A stretch of DNA of 64,000 nt from an uncultured Pelagibacteraceae bacterium (lineage in GTDB: Bacteria; Pseudomonadota; Alphaproteobacteria; Pelagibacterales; Pelagibacteraceae): contig CACALX010000002.1 in the NCBI GenBank assembly GCA_902533445.1, positions 1 to 64,000 of the forward strand, given 5' to 3'. Shown piece after piece: positions 42,604 to 52,877 of the stretch; the first letter of the stretch is position 1; every line of letters begins with the position of its first letter. The position numbers were made by a program, and so were the translations under genes. Below the pieces are notes generated by a model. That model was not told where the DNA came from, searched no databases, and saw only the letters and a list, made by a program, of their open reading frames with translations.

Positions 42604-45456
42604 ATGATGAAAAAGATAGTTATTAAGGGCGCTAAAGAACACAATTTGAAGAATGTGACTGTAGAGATTCCAAAAGATAAATTTGTAGTCATAACAGGTT
42701 TGTCTGGGTCAGGAAAATCTTCATTAGCTTTTGATACCATCTATGCTGAAGGTCAAAGAAGATATGTCGAAAGTTTATCAGCTTATGCTCGTCAGTTTTT
42801 AGATAAAATGAAAAAGCCAAATGTTGATTTAATTGAAGGCTTAAGTCCTGCTATAGCAATTGAGCAAAAAAATACTTCAAAAAATCCAAGATCAACTGTT
42901 GCAACTGTTACAGAAATATATGACTATATGAGGGTACTCTATGCAAGAGCAGGTATTCCCTACTCTCCTTTTACAGGCAAGCCAATAACCTCACAAACAA
43001 TTACTCAAATTGTTGATTTAATTAAAAAATTACCAAAAAAATCTACAATTTATATTTATGCTCCAGTAGTAAGAGGTCGTAAGGGTGAATATAAAAAAGA
43101 TATTTTAAGCTATAAGAGACGTGGATTTAGAAAAATAAAAATTGATAACGTATTATATGATATAGAAAAATCTCCTAACCTTGATAAAAAATTAAAGCAC
43201 GATATTTCAATTCTAGTTGATAGAATTGTACTTAATTCAAAACTTGGAAACAGATTAGCTGAAAGCGTAGAAACAGCAGTAAATTTAGCTAATGGATTAG
43301 TTTTTGTTGAGTACGAAGATGAAACTCTTCCTCAAAAATTTAGAAAAATTGAAAAACTAATTTACTCCACAAAGTTTGCTTGTCCAGAAAGTGGTTTTAC
43401 TATTGAAGAAATAGAACCAAGATTGTTTTCATTTAATAGTCCCTATGGTGCTTGTGAAGAATGTGAAGGTATAGGAATGAAATTAAACGTAGATCCAAAT
43501 TTAGTAGTGCCAGATGAGCGAAAAAGTTTAGCAGATGGCGCAATTGAACCATGGGCTAAATCGACAACTTTATATTATGCACAAACTTTAGCTTCTCTTG
43601 CAAAACATTATGAATTTTCTCTTGATGAAAAATGGAAAAAGCTTCCAAAAAAAATAAAAGATATAATTTTATATGGTTCAGATGAAGACGAAATTAAATT
43701 TAATTATGATGATGGATATGAAAAATATTCATATAAAAAAACTTTTGAAGGTGTAATTAATAATCTTGAAAGACGTTTCTTGGAGTCTGATAGTGAATGG
43801 AAAAGAGAAGCAATAGCTGAATATCAATCTGATACTGCATGTGAAGCTTGTAATGGGGACAGACTTAAAGAAGAAGCATTATGTGTTAAGATTAATGATT
43901 TAAATATTAGTGAGGTTACTAAAAAATCAATTCATGATGCCGCTGAATGGTTTAAAAGCTTGGAAAATAATTTAGATAAAAGGCAATTCAAAATTGCAGA
44001 ACATGTACTAAAAGAAATAAATGAAAGATTAAATTTCTTACTTAATGTTGGTTTGGATTATTTAACACTCTCAAGAGAGTCTGGTACCTTATCGGGAGGT
44101 GAAGCTCAAAGAATTAGATTAGCATCACAAATTGGGTCTGGTTTAACAGGAGTATTATATGTTTTAGATGAACCATCAATTGGTTTACATCAAAAAGATA
44201 ATGTTAAATTAATAAATGCATTAAAAAGATTAAGAGATCTTGGAAATACAGTAATTGTTGTTGAACATGATACTGAAACGATGGAAAATGCAGATCATAT
44301 TATTGACCTTGGACCTGAAGCAGGAACGAATGGTGGTCAAATAACAGCTCAAGGAACTTACGAAGAACTTAAAAAGGATAAGAAGAGTATAACTGGACAG
44401 TATCTTGCAAATAAACAAAAAATTGAAATTCCTAAAACTAGACGATTAGCAAAGAATGGTAGATTTGTAGAAATAAATGGTGCTAGTGGAAATAATTTAA
44501 ATAATGTTAACCTTAAAATTCCTACAGGAACATTCACTTGTGTAACTGGTGTTTCGGGTAGTGGTAAATCTACATTAGTATTACAAACGTTATTTCATGC
44601 ATTAAACTTAACACTTAATAATAAAGCTAGAAAAACTCCAAAAGCATTTAAAGGTTATAAAGGTGTAGAATTAATTGATAAGATTATTGATATAGATCAA
44701 TCCCCTATTGGTAGAACCCCAAGATCTAACCCAGCTACATATACTGGAGCTTTTGGTCCCATAAGAGATTGGTTTACTAGTTTACCAGAGTCTAAAACTA
44801 GAGGTTATAAGCCAGGAAGATTTTCATTTAATGTTAAGGGTGGTAGATGTGAAGCTTGTGAAGGAGATGGTGTTATTACCTATGAGATGCACTTTTTACC
44901 AGATGTTTATATTCAGTGTGATGAGTGTAAAGGAACGAGATACAACAGAGAAACTTTAGAGATTAAGTTTAAAGGAAAAAGTATAGCCGATGTTTTAGAT
45001 ATGTCTGTTGATGAAGGTTGTGAATATTTTGAAAACATTTCAAATATTAAATCTAAATTATTAACCTTAAAAAAAGTTGGACTTGGTTACATTAAAATTG
45101 GGCAGCAAGCTACTACACTATCAGGTGGTGAGGCACAAAGGATTAAACTAGCTAAAGAATTATCAAAAAGATCAACTGGTAGAACCATGTACATATTAGA
45201 CGAACCAACAACTGGTCTACATCAGCACGATATTAAGAAATTACTGGAAATTCTTCATACTTTTGTCAAATTAGGCAACACCGTTGTTGTCATAGAACAT
45301 AACTTGGATGTTATTAAAACCGCTGATCATATAGTTGATATGGGTCCTGAGGGCGGTGTAAAAGGTGGTAAAATTGTTGCAGAAGGTAAACCTGAAGAAG
45401 TTTGCAAAGTAAAAGAAAGCTACACAGGCCAGTTTTTAAAACCTCTCTTGTATTAA
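42604..45456 (+). CDS. uvrA: Excinuclease ABC subunit A
   Basis: UvrA is the damage-sensing ATPase of nucleotide excision repair. The 950-residue protein has two ABC modules, with Walker [13 protein letters not shown] near residue 32 and [12 protein letters not shown] near 650, and signatures [12 protein letters not shown] and [12 protein letters not shown]. Zinc modules include ACEECEGIG and CEACEGDG with CDECKGTRY. The first zinc-finger start reads CPESG, lacking one Cys of E. coli UvrA; CP-x-SG variants are common in alphaproteobacteria as I recall. Confidence 0.97.
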   Translation: MMKKIVIKGAKEHNLKNVTVEIPKDKFVVITGLSGSGKSSLAFDTIYAEGQRRYVESLSAYARQFLDKMKKPNVDLIEGLSPAIAIEQKNTSKNPRSTVATVTEIYDYMRVLYARAGIPYSPFTGKPITSQTITQIVDLIKKLPKKSTIYIYAPVVRGRKGEYKKDILSYKRRGFRKIKIDNVLYDIEKSPNLDKKLKHDISILVDRIVLNSKLGNRLAESVETAVNLANGLVFVEYEDETLPQKFRKIEKLIYSTKFACPESGFTIEEIEPRLFSFNSPYGACEECEGIGMKLNVDPNLVVPDERKSLADGAIEPWAKSTTLYYAQTLASLAKHYEFSLDEKWKKLPKKIKDIILYGSDEDEIKFNYDDGYEKYSYKKTFEGVINNLERRFLESDSEWKREAIAEYQSDTACEACNGDRLKEEALCVKINDLNISEVTKKSIHDAAEWFKSLENNLDKRQFKIAEHVLKEINERLNFLLNVGLDYLTLSRESGTLSGGEAQRIRLASQIGSGLTGVLYVLDEPSIGLHQKDNVKLINALKRLRDLGNTVIVVEHDTETMENADHIIDLGPEAGTNGGQITAQGTYEELKKDKKSITGQYLANKQKIEIPKTRRLAKNGRFVEINGASGNNLNNVNLKIPTGTFTCVTGVSGSGKSTLVLQTLFHALNLTLNNKARKTPKAFKGYKGVELIDKIIDIDQSPIGRTPRSNPATYTGAFGPIRDWFTSLPESKTRGYKPGRFSFNVKGGRCEACEGDGVITYEMHFLPDVYIQCDECKGTRYNRETLEIKFKGKSIADVLDMSVDEGCEYFENISNIKSKLLTLKKVGLGYIKIGQQATTLSGGEAQRIKLAKELSKRSTGRTMYILDEPTTGLHQHDIKKLLEILHTFVKLGNTVVVIEHNLDVIKTADHIVDMGPEGGVKGGKIVAEGKPEEVCKVKESYTGQFLKPLLY

Positions 45457-45522
45457 CTAATGAATTAAAAAAGTAAATTTTGTATATAAATAATAAATTT
45501 TTAATGTTATAAATAAAAAATA

Positions 45523-46125
45523 ATGTCAAATATACTTTCATCATTATCTAAAACAGTTCATGCATCATTAGCGTTGGTTATTGTGCTTTTTTTGGGTTTG
45601 TTTCTTCAAAATGACGGTTTTGATTTTGATGTTATTTTTTATAGCTGGTTTGCAAGATACGTTCATGTAGTTGTAGGTATAATGTGGATTGGTTTATTAT
45701 GGTATTTTAATTTTGTTCAAATACCTAACATGGCTAAAATTCCTGACGAACAAAAACCTGCAATTGGCAAAGTTATAGCTCCAGCTGCATTATTTTACTT
45801 TAGATGGGGAGCTGCCTTAACTGTTTTATCAGGATTAATTCTAGCATATCTAAATGGATACCTTCATGATGCTATGATATTGAGTATTGGATCAGGCGTT
45901 CCAAAACACACTGCTATTGGTATTGGGATGTGGTTAGCTATTATCATGGCAATAAATGTATGGTTTGTAATTTGGCCAAACCAAAAAAGAGCATTAGGAA
46001 TAGTTGAAGCTGATCCAGAGACAAAAGCTAAGTCAGCCAAAACTGCTATGTTATTCTCAAGAACAAATACATTATTATCTCTACCAATGTTACTAACAAT
46101 GGTAGCTGCTCAAAACCTATATTAA
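45523..46125 (+). CDS. PuuD-like membrane protein (urate oxidase N-terminal domain only)
   Basis: The 200-residue protein has five or six hydrophobic helices and matches the urate hydroxylase PuuD N-terminal domain (DUF989): ARYVHVVVGIMWIGLLWYFNF, then APAALFYFRWGAALTVLSG. Histidines in HVVVG and the helices may bind heme. Full PuuD proteins are about 400 residues and carry a C-terminal cytochrome c domain, which is absent here. The protein ends NLY with no CxxCH. Its function in purine use is therefore not certain. Confidence 0.78.
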   Translation: MSNILSSLSKTVHASLALVIVLFLGLFLQNDGFDFDVIFYSWFARYVHVVVGIMWIGLLWYFNFVQIPNMAKIPDEQKPAIGKVIAPAALFYFRWGAALTVLSGLILAYLNGYLHDAMILSIGSGVPKHTAIGIGMWLAIIMAINVWFVIWPNQKRALGIVEADPETKAKSAKTAMLFSRTNTLLSLPMLLTMVAAQNLY

Positions 46126-46136
46126 GTACTAATTTA

Positions 46137-47033
46137 TTAAACTGTTTTATTATCGTCTTCTCTCAAGACTGTTTTTTGTGAAACTCTCAATCTTACTAAA
46201 ACTGTGTTAGCAATATATATCGAAGAATAAGTTCCAAATACAACACCAAGTATCATCGCTAAAGAAAAACCTTTTAAAATTTCGCCACCAAAAAAGAATA
46301 TTGCCAACAAAGCTAACAACGTCGTAGCCGAAGTTATTATTGTTCTAGATAAAGTTTCATTGATTGAAATGTTTGTTAATTCAAAAATTTTAATATCTGA
46401 ATATTTTCTTAAATTTTCTCTAACACGATCAAAAATTACAACTGTGTCGTTCATAGAATAACCAACAATTGTTAGCACAGCTGCAATAATTGACAAATTA
46501 ATCTCAAGGCTAAACAATGAGAAAATTCCTAATGTCACTATTACATCATGAAATAAAGCCAAAATAGCTCCTAAACTAAATTGCCACTCGAAACGGATCC
46601 AAATATAAATAAGCATCACAGCTAAAGATAAAGAGATTGCTATCACGCCAGCTTTAAGCAACTCAGCACTAACTTTAGGACCTACGTTTTCAACTCTTCT
46701 AAAGTCATAATTACTCCCAAAAGAGCTATCTAAATTCTCTTTGATTTCTTCAATTATATTTTTTTTATTATCTTTGTTTTCAAATTTAATTAGAAAGTCA
46801 GTATCATTTCCAAATTTTTTAACTGAAACATCCCCTAAATCCATTTGATTAAATTTATCTCTTAAGGAACTTACGCTAATTTTGCTATCTGATGACCTTA
46901 ATTCAATTAATGTTCCACCTTTAAAGTCTATACCATAATTTAAACCTTTAAATATTAATAATAAAAGCGACGCTGTAATTAAAAATATAGATAATATGTT
47001 AAACTGATTGTAGTATTTGTTAAAAGCTATCAT
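46137..47033 (-). CDS. secF: Protein translocase subunit SecF
   Basis: SecF uses the proton gradient with SecD to pull exported proteins across the inner membrane. The 298-residue protein has six helices, the GIDFKGGTLIELR motif near residue 33, and VGYSMNDTVVIFDRVREN (near 190) with the conserved Asp. The gene overlaps secD by 1 base and ends the long leftward operon. Confidence 0.96.
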   Translation of the reverse strand: MIAFNKYYNQFNILSIFLITASLLLLIFKGLNYGIDFKGGTLIELRSSDSKISVSSLRDKFNQMDLGDVSVKKFGNDTDFLIKFENKDNKKNIIEEIKENLDSSFGSNYDFRRVENVGPKVSAELLKAGVIAISLSLAVMLIYIWIRFEWQFSLGAILALFHDVIVTLGIFSLFSLEINLSIIAAVLTIVGYSMNDTVVIFDRVRENLRKYSDIKIFELTNISINETLSRTIITSATTLLALLAIFFFGGEILKGFSLAMILGVVFGTYSSIYIANTVLVRLRVSQKTVLREDDNKTV

Positions 47034-48586
47034 TAGATTAGTTTTTCCTTATTTTTATTTCTTATCACATAAAGACTAGTGAACAATCTTGCTATAAAAT
47101 AAACTGAAAATAGAGTTGTAAATATTCCAACTCCTAGAGTAACAGCAAATCCTTTCACGGGACCAGATCCCATAAAAAATAAAATTATAGCAGCTAATAA
47201 AGTAGTAATATTTGCATCAATAATTGCCGTTCTTGACTTTGTATAACCTCCATCAAAAGCTAAAATATTATTACTCTCACCTTTTAACTCTTCTTTAATT
47301 CTTTCAAAAATTAAAACATTTGCATCAACTGCCATTCCAACAGTTAAAATTATACCCGCTATACCAGGAAGAGTTAGTGTTGCTTCAAATAAAGTTAAAA
47401 TACCAAGCAATAAAAATAAATTAATTATTAATGTTACGTTAGTGATTAGTCCAAAAATTTTGTATTTAGCAAACATAAAAATAATAACTAATAAAAAACC
47501 TATAGCTAAAGCAATCATTCCTGCATTAATCGAATCTTGTCCAAGATCAGGACCTACAGTTCTTTCCTCTATTATTTCTAATGGAGCAGGTAGAGCTCCA
47601 GATCTTAACAATAAAGCTAAATCCGTAGCAGTTTGGAAAGTAAATCCACCACTGATCTGTCCAGATCCACTTGCTATTGTATCTCTAACAACAGGTGCAC
47701 TAATTATTTTTCCATCTAAAACAATGGCCAATTGTTTTCCAATACCAGTAGATGTTGCTTTACCAAATCTTTTGGCACCTACTCTATCTAATGTAAATGA
47801 CACAATAGTTTGATTGTTTTGAGTGTCCATTTTTGGTTGTGCATCTAATAGATTTTCACCACTGATGATTATTCTTTTGCTTACTATTACCTCTTCTAAG
47901 CCATCTTCAAATTTTAACTTCTCAACACCAAATCTGTCACTTTCATCATTAGTTACAAATCTAAATGTAAGATTTGCTGTTTTTCCTAATAGTGATTTAA
48001 TTCTTTGAGGATCATCTAAACCAGGAAGTTCAACAAGGATTCTATCATTACCTCTTTTTAAAATATTTGGTTCATTAGTACCGACTTCATCTACCCTTCT
48101 TCTTACAATTTCTATAGCTTGATCTTGTGATGAGGTTTTAAGATTGATTATACCTTGTCTTGAAAAACTTACTTTTAAGTTGATACCATTATCTTCGATA
48201 TCAAGTTGATGTGATTTAAATCTTGGATAGTAAGGATTTAGGTCACTATTTTCATCTTGAAAAACATCTAGTACTGCTTGTTTATCTAAATCAGCAACAT
48301 TAAAAAAAATATTTTGATTATCAATTTTAATATTATTAACTTTTATGTTTTTCTCTTTAAAATAATTTCTTATAGTTGTTGTTAAATTTTGTAATTTTTG
48401 CTCAATTACAGGCTCATTATCAATTTCAAGTAGAAGATAAGAACCACCTTGTAAATCTAAACCAAGATTTATTTTCTTATTAAAAAAGCTATCATCGAAC
48501 TTAAATAAATTTGACGACGCAATTAAAATAAATAATAAAGAAAATAAAGTTACAAATAAGATTCTTAGTTTAGAAAAATAAAGCAC
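47033..48586 (-). CDS. secD: Protein translocase subunit SecD
   Basis: SecD is the partner of SecF in Sec-dependent export. The 517-residue protein has helix 1 at about 8-28, the GLDLQGGSYLLLEID motif and a large periplasmic P1 domain (about 60-320). The C-terminal five-helix domain contains AVDANVLIFERIKEEL. The length is on the short side of the family but all conserved blocks are present. It lies 13 bases after yajC. Confidence 0.97.
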   Translation of the reverse strand: MLYFSKLRILFVTLFSLLFILIASSNLFKFDDSFFNKKINLGLDLQGGSYLLLEIDNEPVIEQKLQNLTTTIRNYFKEKNIKVNNIKIDNQNIFFNVADLDKQAVLDVFQDENSDLNPYYPRFKSHQLDIEDNGINLKVSFSRQGIINLKTSSQDQAIEIVRRRVDEVGTNEPNILKRGNDRILVELPGLDDPQRIKSLLGKTANLTFRFVTNDESDRFGVEKLKFEDGLEEVIVSKRIIISGENLLDAQPKMDTQNNQTIVSFTLDRVGAKRFGKATSTGIGKQLAIVLDGKIISAPVVRDTIASGSGQISGGFTFQTATDLALLLRSGALPAPLEIIEERTVGPDLGQDSINAGMIALAIGFLLVIIFMFAKYKIFGLITNVTLIINLFLLLGILTLFEATLTLPGIAGIILTVGMAVDANVLIFERIKEELKGESNNILAFDGGYTKSRTAIIDANITTLLAAIILFFMGSGPVKGFAVTLGVGIFTTLFSVYFIARLFTSLYVIRNKNKEKLI

Positions 48587-48599
48587 TTATCTTAATTGA

Positions 48600-48890
48600 T
48601 TATTTTTTAACTTCTGGAGTATTGTTTAAAAGACTTTGAATACCTGTAGATTTAACAATTTCTACTTTAACATTTTCAGCTATTTCAACTTCTACTTTGT
48701 CGTTATCAATTAATCTTTCTACTCTTCCTGTTATACCACCTGAAGTGACTACTTTATCACCTCTCTTTAAACCTTCGACCATTGCTTTATGCTCTTTAAC
48801 TTTTTTTTGCTGTGGTCTGATTAAGAAAAAATAAAAAATAACAAAAATTAAAATTAGCGGTATAAATTGACCTATTCCTGAACCTTCCAT
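48600..48890 (-). CDS. yajC: Sec translocon accessory protein YajC
   Basis: YajC is a small single-helix inner-membrane protein of the SecDF-YajC complex. The 96-residue protein has one helix (about 7-25, FIPLILIFVIFYFFLIRPQ) followed by QKKVKEHKAMVEGLKRGDKVVTSGG. This is the diagnostic YajC pattern. The order yajC-secD-secF is conserved. Confidence 0.95.
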   Translation of the reverse strand: MEGSGIGQFIPLILIFVIFYFFLIRPQQKKVKEHKAMVEGLKRGDKVVTSGGITGRVERLIDNDKVEVEIAENVKVEIVKSTGIQSLLNNTPEVKK

Positions 48891-48943
48891 AAATCTCCTT
48901 TAAATTATGGCATTCTTATACCATCTAACTAATTAAAACAACT

Positions 48944-50203
48944 TTAATTGTTAGAAATCAATTCCATATTGTTCATATAAGGTCTTAGAACTTTAGGAAT
49001 TATAATAGAACCATCTTTTTGCTGATAGTTTTCCATAATTGCAATCAGAGTTCTTCCAACAGCTAAACCACTTCCATTCAAAGTACCTGCAAAAACATTT
49101 TCCTTATTATTATTTTTATATCTTGCCTTCATACGCTGTGCTTGAAACGTTGAGCAAGATGAACATGATGATATTTCTCTATATTTATTTTCTGATGGTA
49201 ACCATACCTCTATATCATAGGTTTTCTCTGCGCTAAATCCCATATCACCAGAACACAAAATTACTTTTCGATAAGGTAATTCTAATTTATCTAGTATGTC
49301 AGTAGCACAATTTGTCATTCTGTCTAATTCTTCTAAACATTTTTCATTCTCAACAATGCTTACCATTTCAACTTTGTAAAATTGATGCTGTCTAATCATG
49401 CCCCTTGTATCTTTTCCATAACTTCCAGCTTCTTTTCTAAAACAAGGGGTTGAAGCAACAAATCTCATTGGTAAATTATTAAGATCAATCATTTTGTCTT
49501 TTACAATGTTGGTTAAAATCACCTCAGCTGTTGGTATCAAAAATTTTCTATCTGATCCTTCATCAAATTTAATTTCAAACTGGTCATTTTCAAATTTTGG
49601 TAACTGTCCAGTTCCATACATCGTGCTTTCAGATGCCATTAATGGTGGTGATATCTCCTGATAACCATTTTGATGAATATGCGTATCAAGCATAAAATTT
49701 GATATTGCCCTTTCTAAAAGAGCCAATTTATCTTTAACAAATACAAATCTTGAACCAGTAGTTTTTGTAGCTAAATCAAAATCAAGCATATTTAGTTTTT
49801 CACCTAATTCGTAATGTGTTTTAGGTTTAAATTCTAAATTAGGTATCTCTCCTGATTTTAATATTTCTTTGTTATCATTTTCGTCTTTACCATTTGGAAC
49901 ATCTTCATGCGGTATATTAGGTATGCTAGAAAGCATACTATCAAGATCAAACTTGATTTGTTTTTGATCATCTACAATTTTGTCTAGTTCTTTACTTATT
50001 TCTTTAGATTTCTTAAATAAGCTTTCATCTTTTGATTTAGAAATATCTTTTTTTTCTTTTTCTAAACTTTCTTTTTTTTGAATTAAATCTCTATTTTGTT
50101 CATCTAATTTTTGAATTTTTTCAAGATCTACATCTAAGTTTCTTTTCTCAAGAGATTTTTGAAATTTAGAAAAATCTTTTCGTATTTCTTTAATGTTATG
50201 CAT
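48944..50203 (-). CDS. serS: Seryl-tRNA synthetase
   Basis: It charges tRNA-Ser, including the tRNA gene at 33087. The 419-residue class II enzyme has an N-terminal coiled-coil arm (about 28-110, Lys/Glu-rich) that grips the long variable arm. Motif 2 is RFVASTPCFRKEAGSYGKDTRG in part, and motif 3 is GSGLAVGRTLIAI. It overlaps tatC by 8 bases. Confidence 0.97.
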   Translation of the reverse strand: MHNIKEIRKDFSKFQKSLEKRNLDVDLEKIQKLDEQNRDLIQKKESLEKEKKDISKSKDESLFKKSKEISKELDKIVDDQKQIKFDLDSMLSSIPNIPHEDVPNGKDENDNKEILKSGEIPNLEFKPKTHYELGEKLNMLDFDLATKTTGSRFVFVKDKLALLERAISNFMLDTHIHQNGYQEISPPLMASESTMYGTGQLPKFENDQFEIKFDEGSDRKFLIPTAEVILTNIVKDKMIDLNNLPMRFVASTPCFRKEAGSYGKDTRGMIRQHQFYKVEMVSIVENEKCLEELDRMTNCATDILDKLELPYRKVILCSGDMGFSAEKTYDIEVWLPSENKYREISSCSSCSTFQAQRMKARYKNNNKENVFAGTLNGSGLAVGRTLIAIMENYQQKDGSIIIPKVLRPYMNNMELISNN

Positions 50204-50966
50204 CTTCTTTTTGTAAATTTTTGTTTTCTATAAATTTTACTGAAAATATTGACAATTCATACAGAATTAACAAAGGTATTGCTAAACCTATTTGAGTTAT
50301 TGGATCGGGTGGTGTTAATAATGCAGCTGCTGCAAATATAATAACAACTACATATTTTCTTCTCTCTTTTAAAAATTGACTATCAACTATTCCGATTCTT
50401 GCTAACAAACTTAAAACTACTGGTAACTGAAAACTGATACCAAAAGCAAAAATTAATTTCATAACTAGTGATAAATATTCATTAACTTTAGCCTCTAATT
50501 GAATTGGTAAATTTGTGGAAAGACCTGTGCTTTCAAATGAAAGAAAAAATTTAATCGCAAGTGGCATTATCAAATAATAAACGAGCATGCCTCCTAAAAA
50601 AAATAATATTGGTGTTAATATAAGGTAAGGAAGAATTGCTACCTTTTCATGTTTGTACAAACCAGGTGCAATAAATTTCCAAATTTGCATCAAGATAAAT
50701 GGACATGTAACAAAAAAAGCAGTGAAGAAAGATACTTTAAGATATGTTAAAAAGGTCTCTTGTAAAGCTGTAAATATCAATCTTCTATCAGAGCCATCTT
50801 CTTTTACAGCTCTTGCAAATGGATCAACAAGAAAACCGTAAATATGTTCTGCAAATAAGTAACAAATTACAAAAAAGATAAATAAAAAGATAAAGCTATT
50901 TATTAACCTTTTTCTTAGTTCTGTTAGGTGACTTACAAATCCACCTTCCTGATCTTCATTACTCAT
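50196..50966 (-). CDS. tatC: Sec-independent protein translocase TatC
   Basis: TatC is the polytopic receptor of the twin-arginine pathway for folded proteins. The 256-residue protein has six helices, the N-terminal FVSHLTELRKRLINS motif and the conserved KFIAPGLYKHEK loop. It overlaps tatB by 8 bases and serS by 8. Confidence 0.96.
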   Translation of the reverse strand: MSNEDQEGGFVSHLTELRKRLINSFIFLFIFFVICYLFAEHIYGFLVDPFARAVKEDGSDRRLIFTALQETFLTYLKVSFFTAFFVTCPFILMQIWKFIAPGLYKHEKVAILPYLILTPILFFLGGMLVYYLIMPLAIKFFLSFESTGLSTNLPIQLEAKVNEYLSLVMKLIFAFGISFQLPVVLSLLARIGIVDSQFLKERRKYVVVIIFAAAALLTPPDPITQIGLAIPLLILYELSIFSVKFIENKNLQKEDA

Positions 50967-51177
50967 CTTTTTTAATTTCTTTTTTTATTTCGTTGTCAAT
51001 TTTTTCTTCATCAATCTCTAGATTTGAAACTTCATTTTGAATGTTATTTACGTACCTTTTGGCTGATCCAATCCAAGACCCTGCTTTCTTTAACATTATT
51101 GGAAAATCTTTTGGCCCAAGAACTATTATAGCAATAGCAACAACTATTAAAATTTCAAACCAACCGATAGTAGGCAT
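50959..51177 (-). CDS. tatB: Sec-independent protein translocase TatB
   Basis: TatB binds twin-arginine signal peptides with TatC. The 72-residue protein has an N-terminal helix ending in the LGPKDFPIMLKKAGSWIG hinge and amphipathic helix, the TatB pattern. It is much shorter than typical TatB proteins (about 120-170), having lost most of the C-terminal tail, consistent with genome streamlining. Confidence 0.9.
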   Translation of the reverse strand: MPTIGWFEILIVVAIAIIVLGPKDFPIMLKKAGSWIGSAKRYVNNIQNEVSNLEIDEEKIDNEIKKEIKKDE

Positions 51178-51182
51178 TTAAA

Positions 51183-51383
51183 TTAATTTTTGTTATCCGA
51201 GTCTTTGTTATCGTCAGATATATTTTTTGGCTCTGTATCGTCAGTTACATCTGACGCCATTCCTTTTTTGAAACTTTTAATACCTTTAGCTACATCACCC
51301 ATTAAGCTTGAAATTTTTCCTCTTCCAAACAATAAAACAACTAATATAACTACAATAGCTATTTGCCAAATTCCTATACTCAT
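51183..51383 (-). CDS. tatA: Sec-independent protein translocase TatA
   Basis: TatA forms the membrane-weakening oligomer of the Tat system. The 66-residue protein has a short helix ([19 protein letters not shown]) and the [23 protein letters not shown] amphipathic region, partly quoted. An acidic tail rich in Asp follows. It lies 5 bases before tatB; the order is tatA-tatB-tatC. Confidence 0.95.
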   Translation of the reverse strand: MSIGIWQIAIVVILVVLLFGRGKISSLMGDVAKGIKSFKKGMASDVTDDTEPKNISDDNKDSDNKN

Positions 51384-51430
51384 GAAAAACTTATAACCTT
51401 TTTAAGGTTATTTTGAAAGTTACTTTTTTA

Positions 51431-52132
51431 TCAATCTTTCTCTTCGGGATCTAGAGTGCTATTCAGCATTTCATCTATATTGGAATAAATATCCTCTTTT
51501 TTCTCTTCTTGCTTTTCTTTGTAAAATTTTCCAGTTCCAAAAATAGCATTATCAACACTTGAACTATCGATTAAACCAGCAGCTCCTAATTCATCAATTG
51601 TCGGAAGATCAGATATTTTTTGTATGTTGAAATGACTTAAAAAATCATCGGTAGTTATGTATTGAATAGGTCTACCTGGGACATCTTTTCGACCACCAGG
51701 TTTTACCCAATTTAGTTCCATTAATATCTCTAGAGTGTTAGTACCAAAAGCAACTCCCCTTATTTCCTCTATTTCAGCTCTCGTAACTGGTTGATGATAA
51801 ACAATTATAGCCAATGTTTCTACTGCAGCTCTAGACAGTTTCTTTTCAACAGTTTTTTCTTGGGACATCAAACTTGATAAATTTGGTGTTGTTCTAAAAG
51901 ACCACTTATCTTTTATACAGATTAAATTAATTCCCCTATTTGAATATTCTTGTTTTAATTTTTCTAAAGACTCTGGAACGTTACCTTTTTTAGAAACTTT
52001 ACTTTCTATAGTATCTACATCTAGAGGCTCAGCTGCCGCAAAAATAATTGCTTCTATTTCTTTATCTAGATCAGATAATTTTGATGGAAATTTTAAAACA
52101 TTATTTTTAGAAACTTTTGCTTTTTTAATCAT
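51431..52132 (-). CDS. scpB: Segregation and condensation protein B
   Basis: ScpB forms a chromosome-organising complex with ScpA and SMC. The 233-residue protein has two winged-helix domains; the conserved AAVETLAIIVYHQPVTRAEI segment is near residue 106, and PGRPIQYITTDDFLSHF near 158. It overlaps scpA by 8 bases. Confidence 0.94.
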   Translation of the reverse strand: MIKKAKVSKNNVLKFPSKLSDLDKEIEAIIFAAAEPLDVDTIESKVSKKGNVPESLEKLKQEYSNRGINLICIKDKWSFRTTPNLSSLMSQEKTVEKKLSRAAVETLAIIVYHQPVTRAEIEEIRGVAFGTNTLEILMELNWVKPGGRKDVPGRPIQYITTDDFLSHFNIQKISDLPTIDELGAAGLIDSSSVDNAIFGTGKFYKEKQEEKKEDIYSNIDEMLNSTLDPEEKD

Positions 52133-52868
52133 TTATTTCCTTTATATATATTTCATCAAACAATTTATCTTGTTTAATTGATAAATTTCCTTCTTTAACT
52201 AATTCTAATGATCCAGCAAATATTCCAGCCTTACCAGTTCTTTTGTATTTTGAACTACTTTTGAAATTACTTGGTATTAATTCATCAAGTTTTTTCCATT
52301 CAAATAGTTTACCAAAAAATTCCTTAATAGTTTTGATACCATCTTCTGTTGTAAATACAGGAAGTTTTGGAATATTCATTTTTTGAAAATCTTTAGTCAT
52401 TATTATTGTTGAGTAAGCTTTCATTAATTCATATAAACTTAAGTTATATTCGGTACTATAAATAGATCTAATATTTCCTTTCATACCCCTAGTTCTTATT
52501 TCTCTACCTAATCTTTTTCTCTTAAGCATTTGTTCGGATAATAATCTAATTAATTCTAATTTTTTTAGCTGTAATTTTAACTTTTCTGCAACTTCTTGAA
52601 CTTTAAATTCTTCTTCTGGAGTTCCAGGTAAAAGCAATTTTGATTTTAAATAGGCTAACCATGTTGCCATTAAAAGATATTCAGAAGCAATTTCTAAATT
52701 TAAGTTTTTTTCATTAGTAATATACTCATGAAATTGATCTGCTAACTTAGTTATAGATATTTCTTCTAAATCAACTTTTTGAGCTTTTGCTAAATCTAAA
52801 AGTACATCCAATGGTCCATTATAATTATTTATATCGACATTAAATAATTCAGAATCAGCAGCAGACAT
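52125..52868 (-). CDS. scpA: Segregation and condensation protein A
   Basis: ScpA is the kleisin subunit that bridges SMC heads. The 247-residue protein opens with NNYNGPLDVLLDLAKAQKVDL, the N-terminal SMC-binding helix, and continues with ASEYLLMATWLAYLKSKLLLP. The C-terminal winged helix is near 170-245. It lies 9 bases after nagZ. Confidence 0.94.
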   Translation of the reverse strand: MSAADSELFNVDINNYNGPLDVLLDLAKAQKVDLEEISITKLADQFHEYITNEKNLNLEIASEYLLMATWLAYLKSKLLLPGTPEEEFKVQEVAEKLKLQLKKLELIRLLSEQMLKRKRLGREIRTRGMKGNIRSIYSTEYNLSLYELMKAYSTIIMTKDFQKMNIPKLPVFTTEDGIKTIKEFFGKLFEWKKLDELIPSNFKSSSKYKRTGKAGIFAGSLELVKEGNLSIKQDKLFDEIYIKEIND

Positions 52869-52877
52869 GAAAAGATA

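Noticed and set aside
47442-48008. Plus-strand open frames opposite secD
   Set aside because: They are antisense shadows of a well-conserved gene, with no family pattern of their own.
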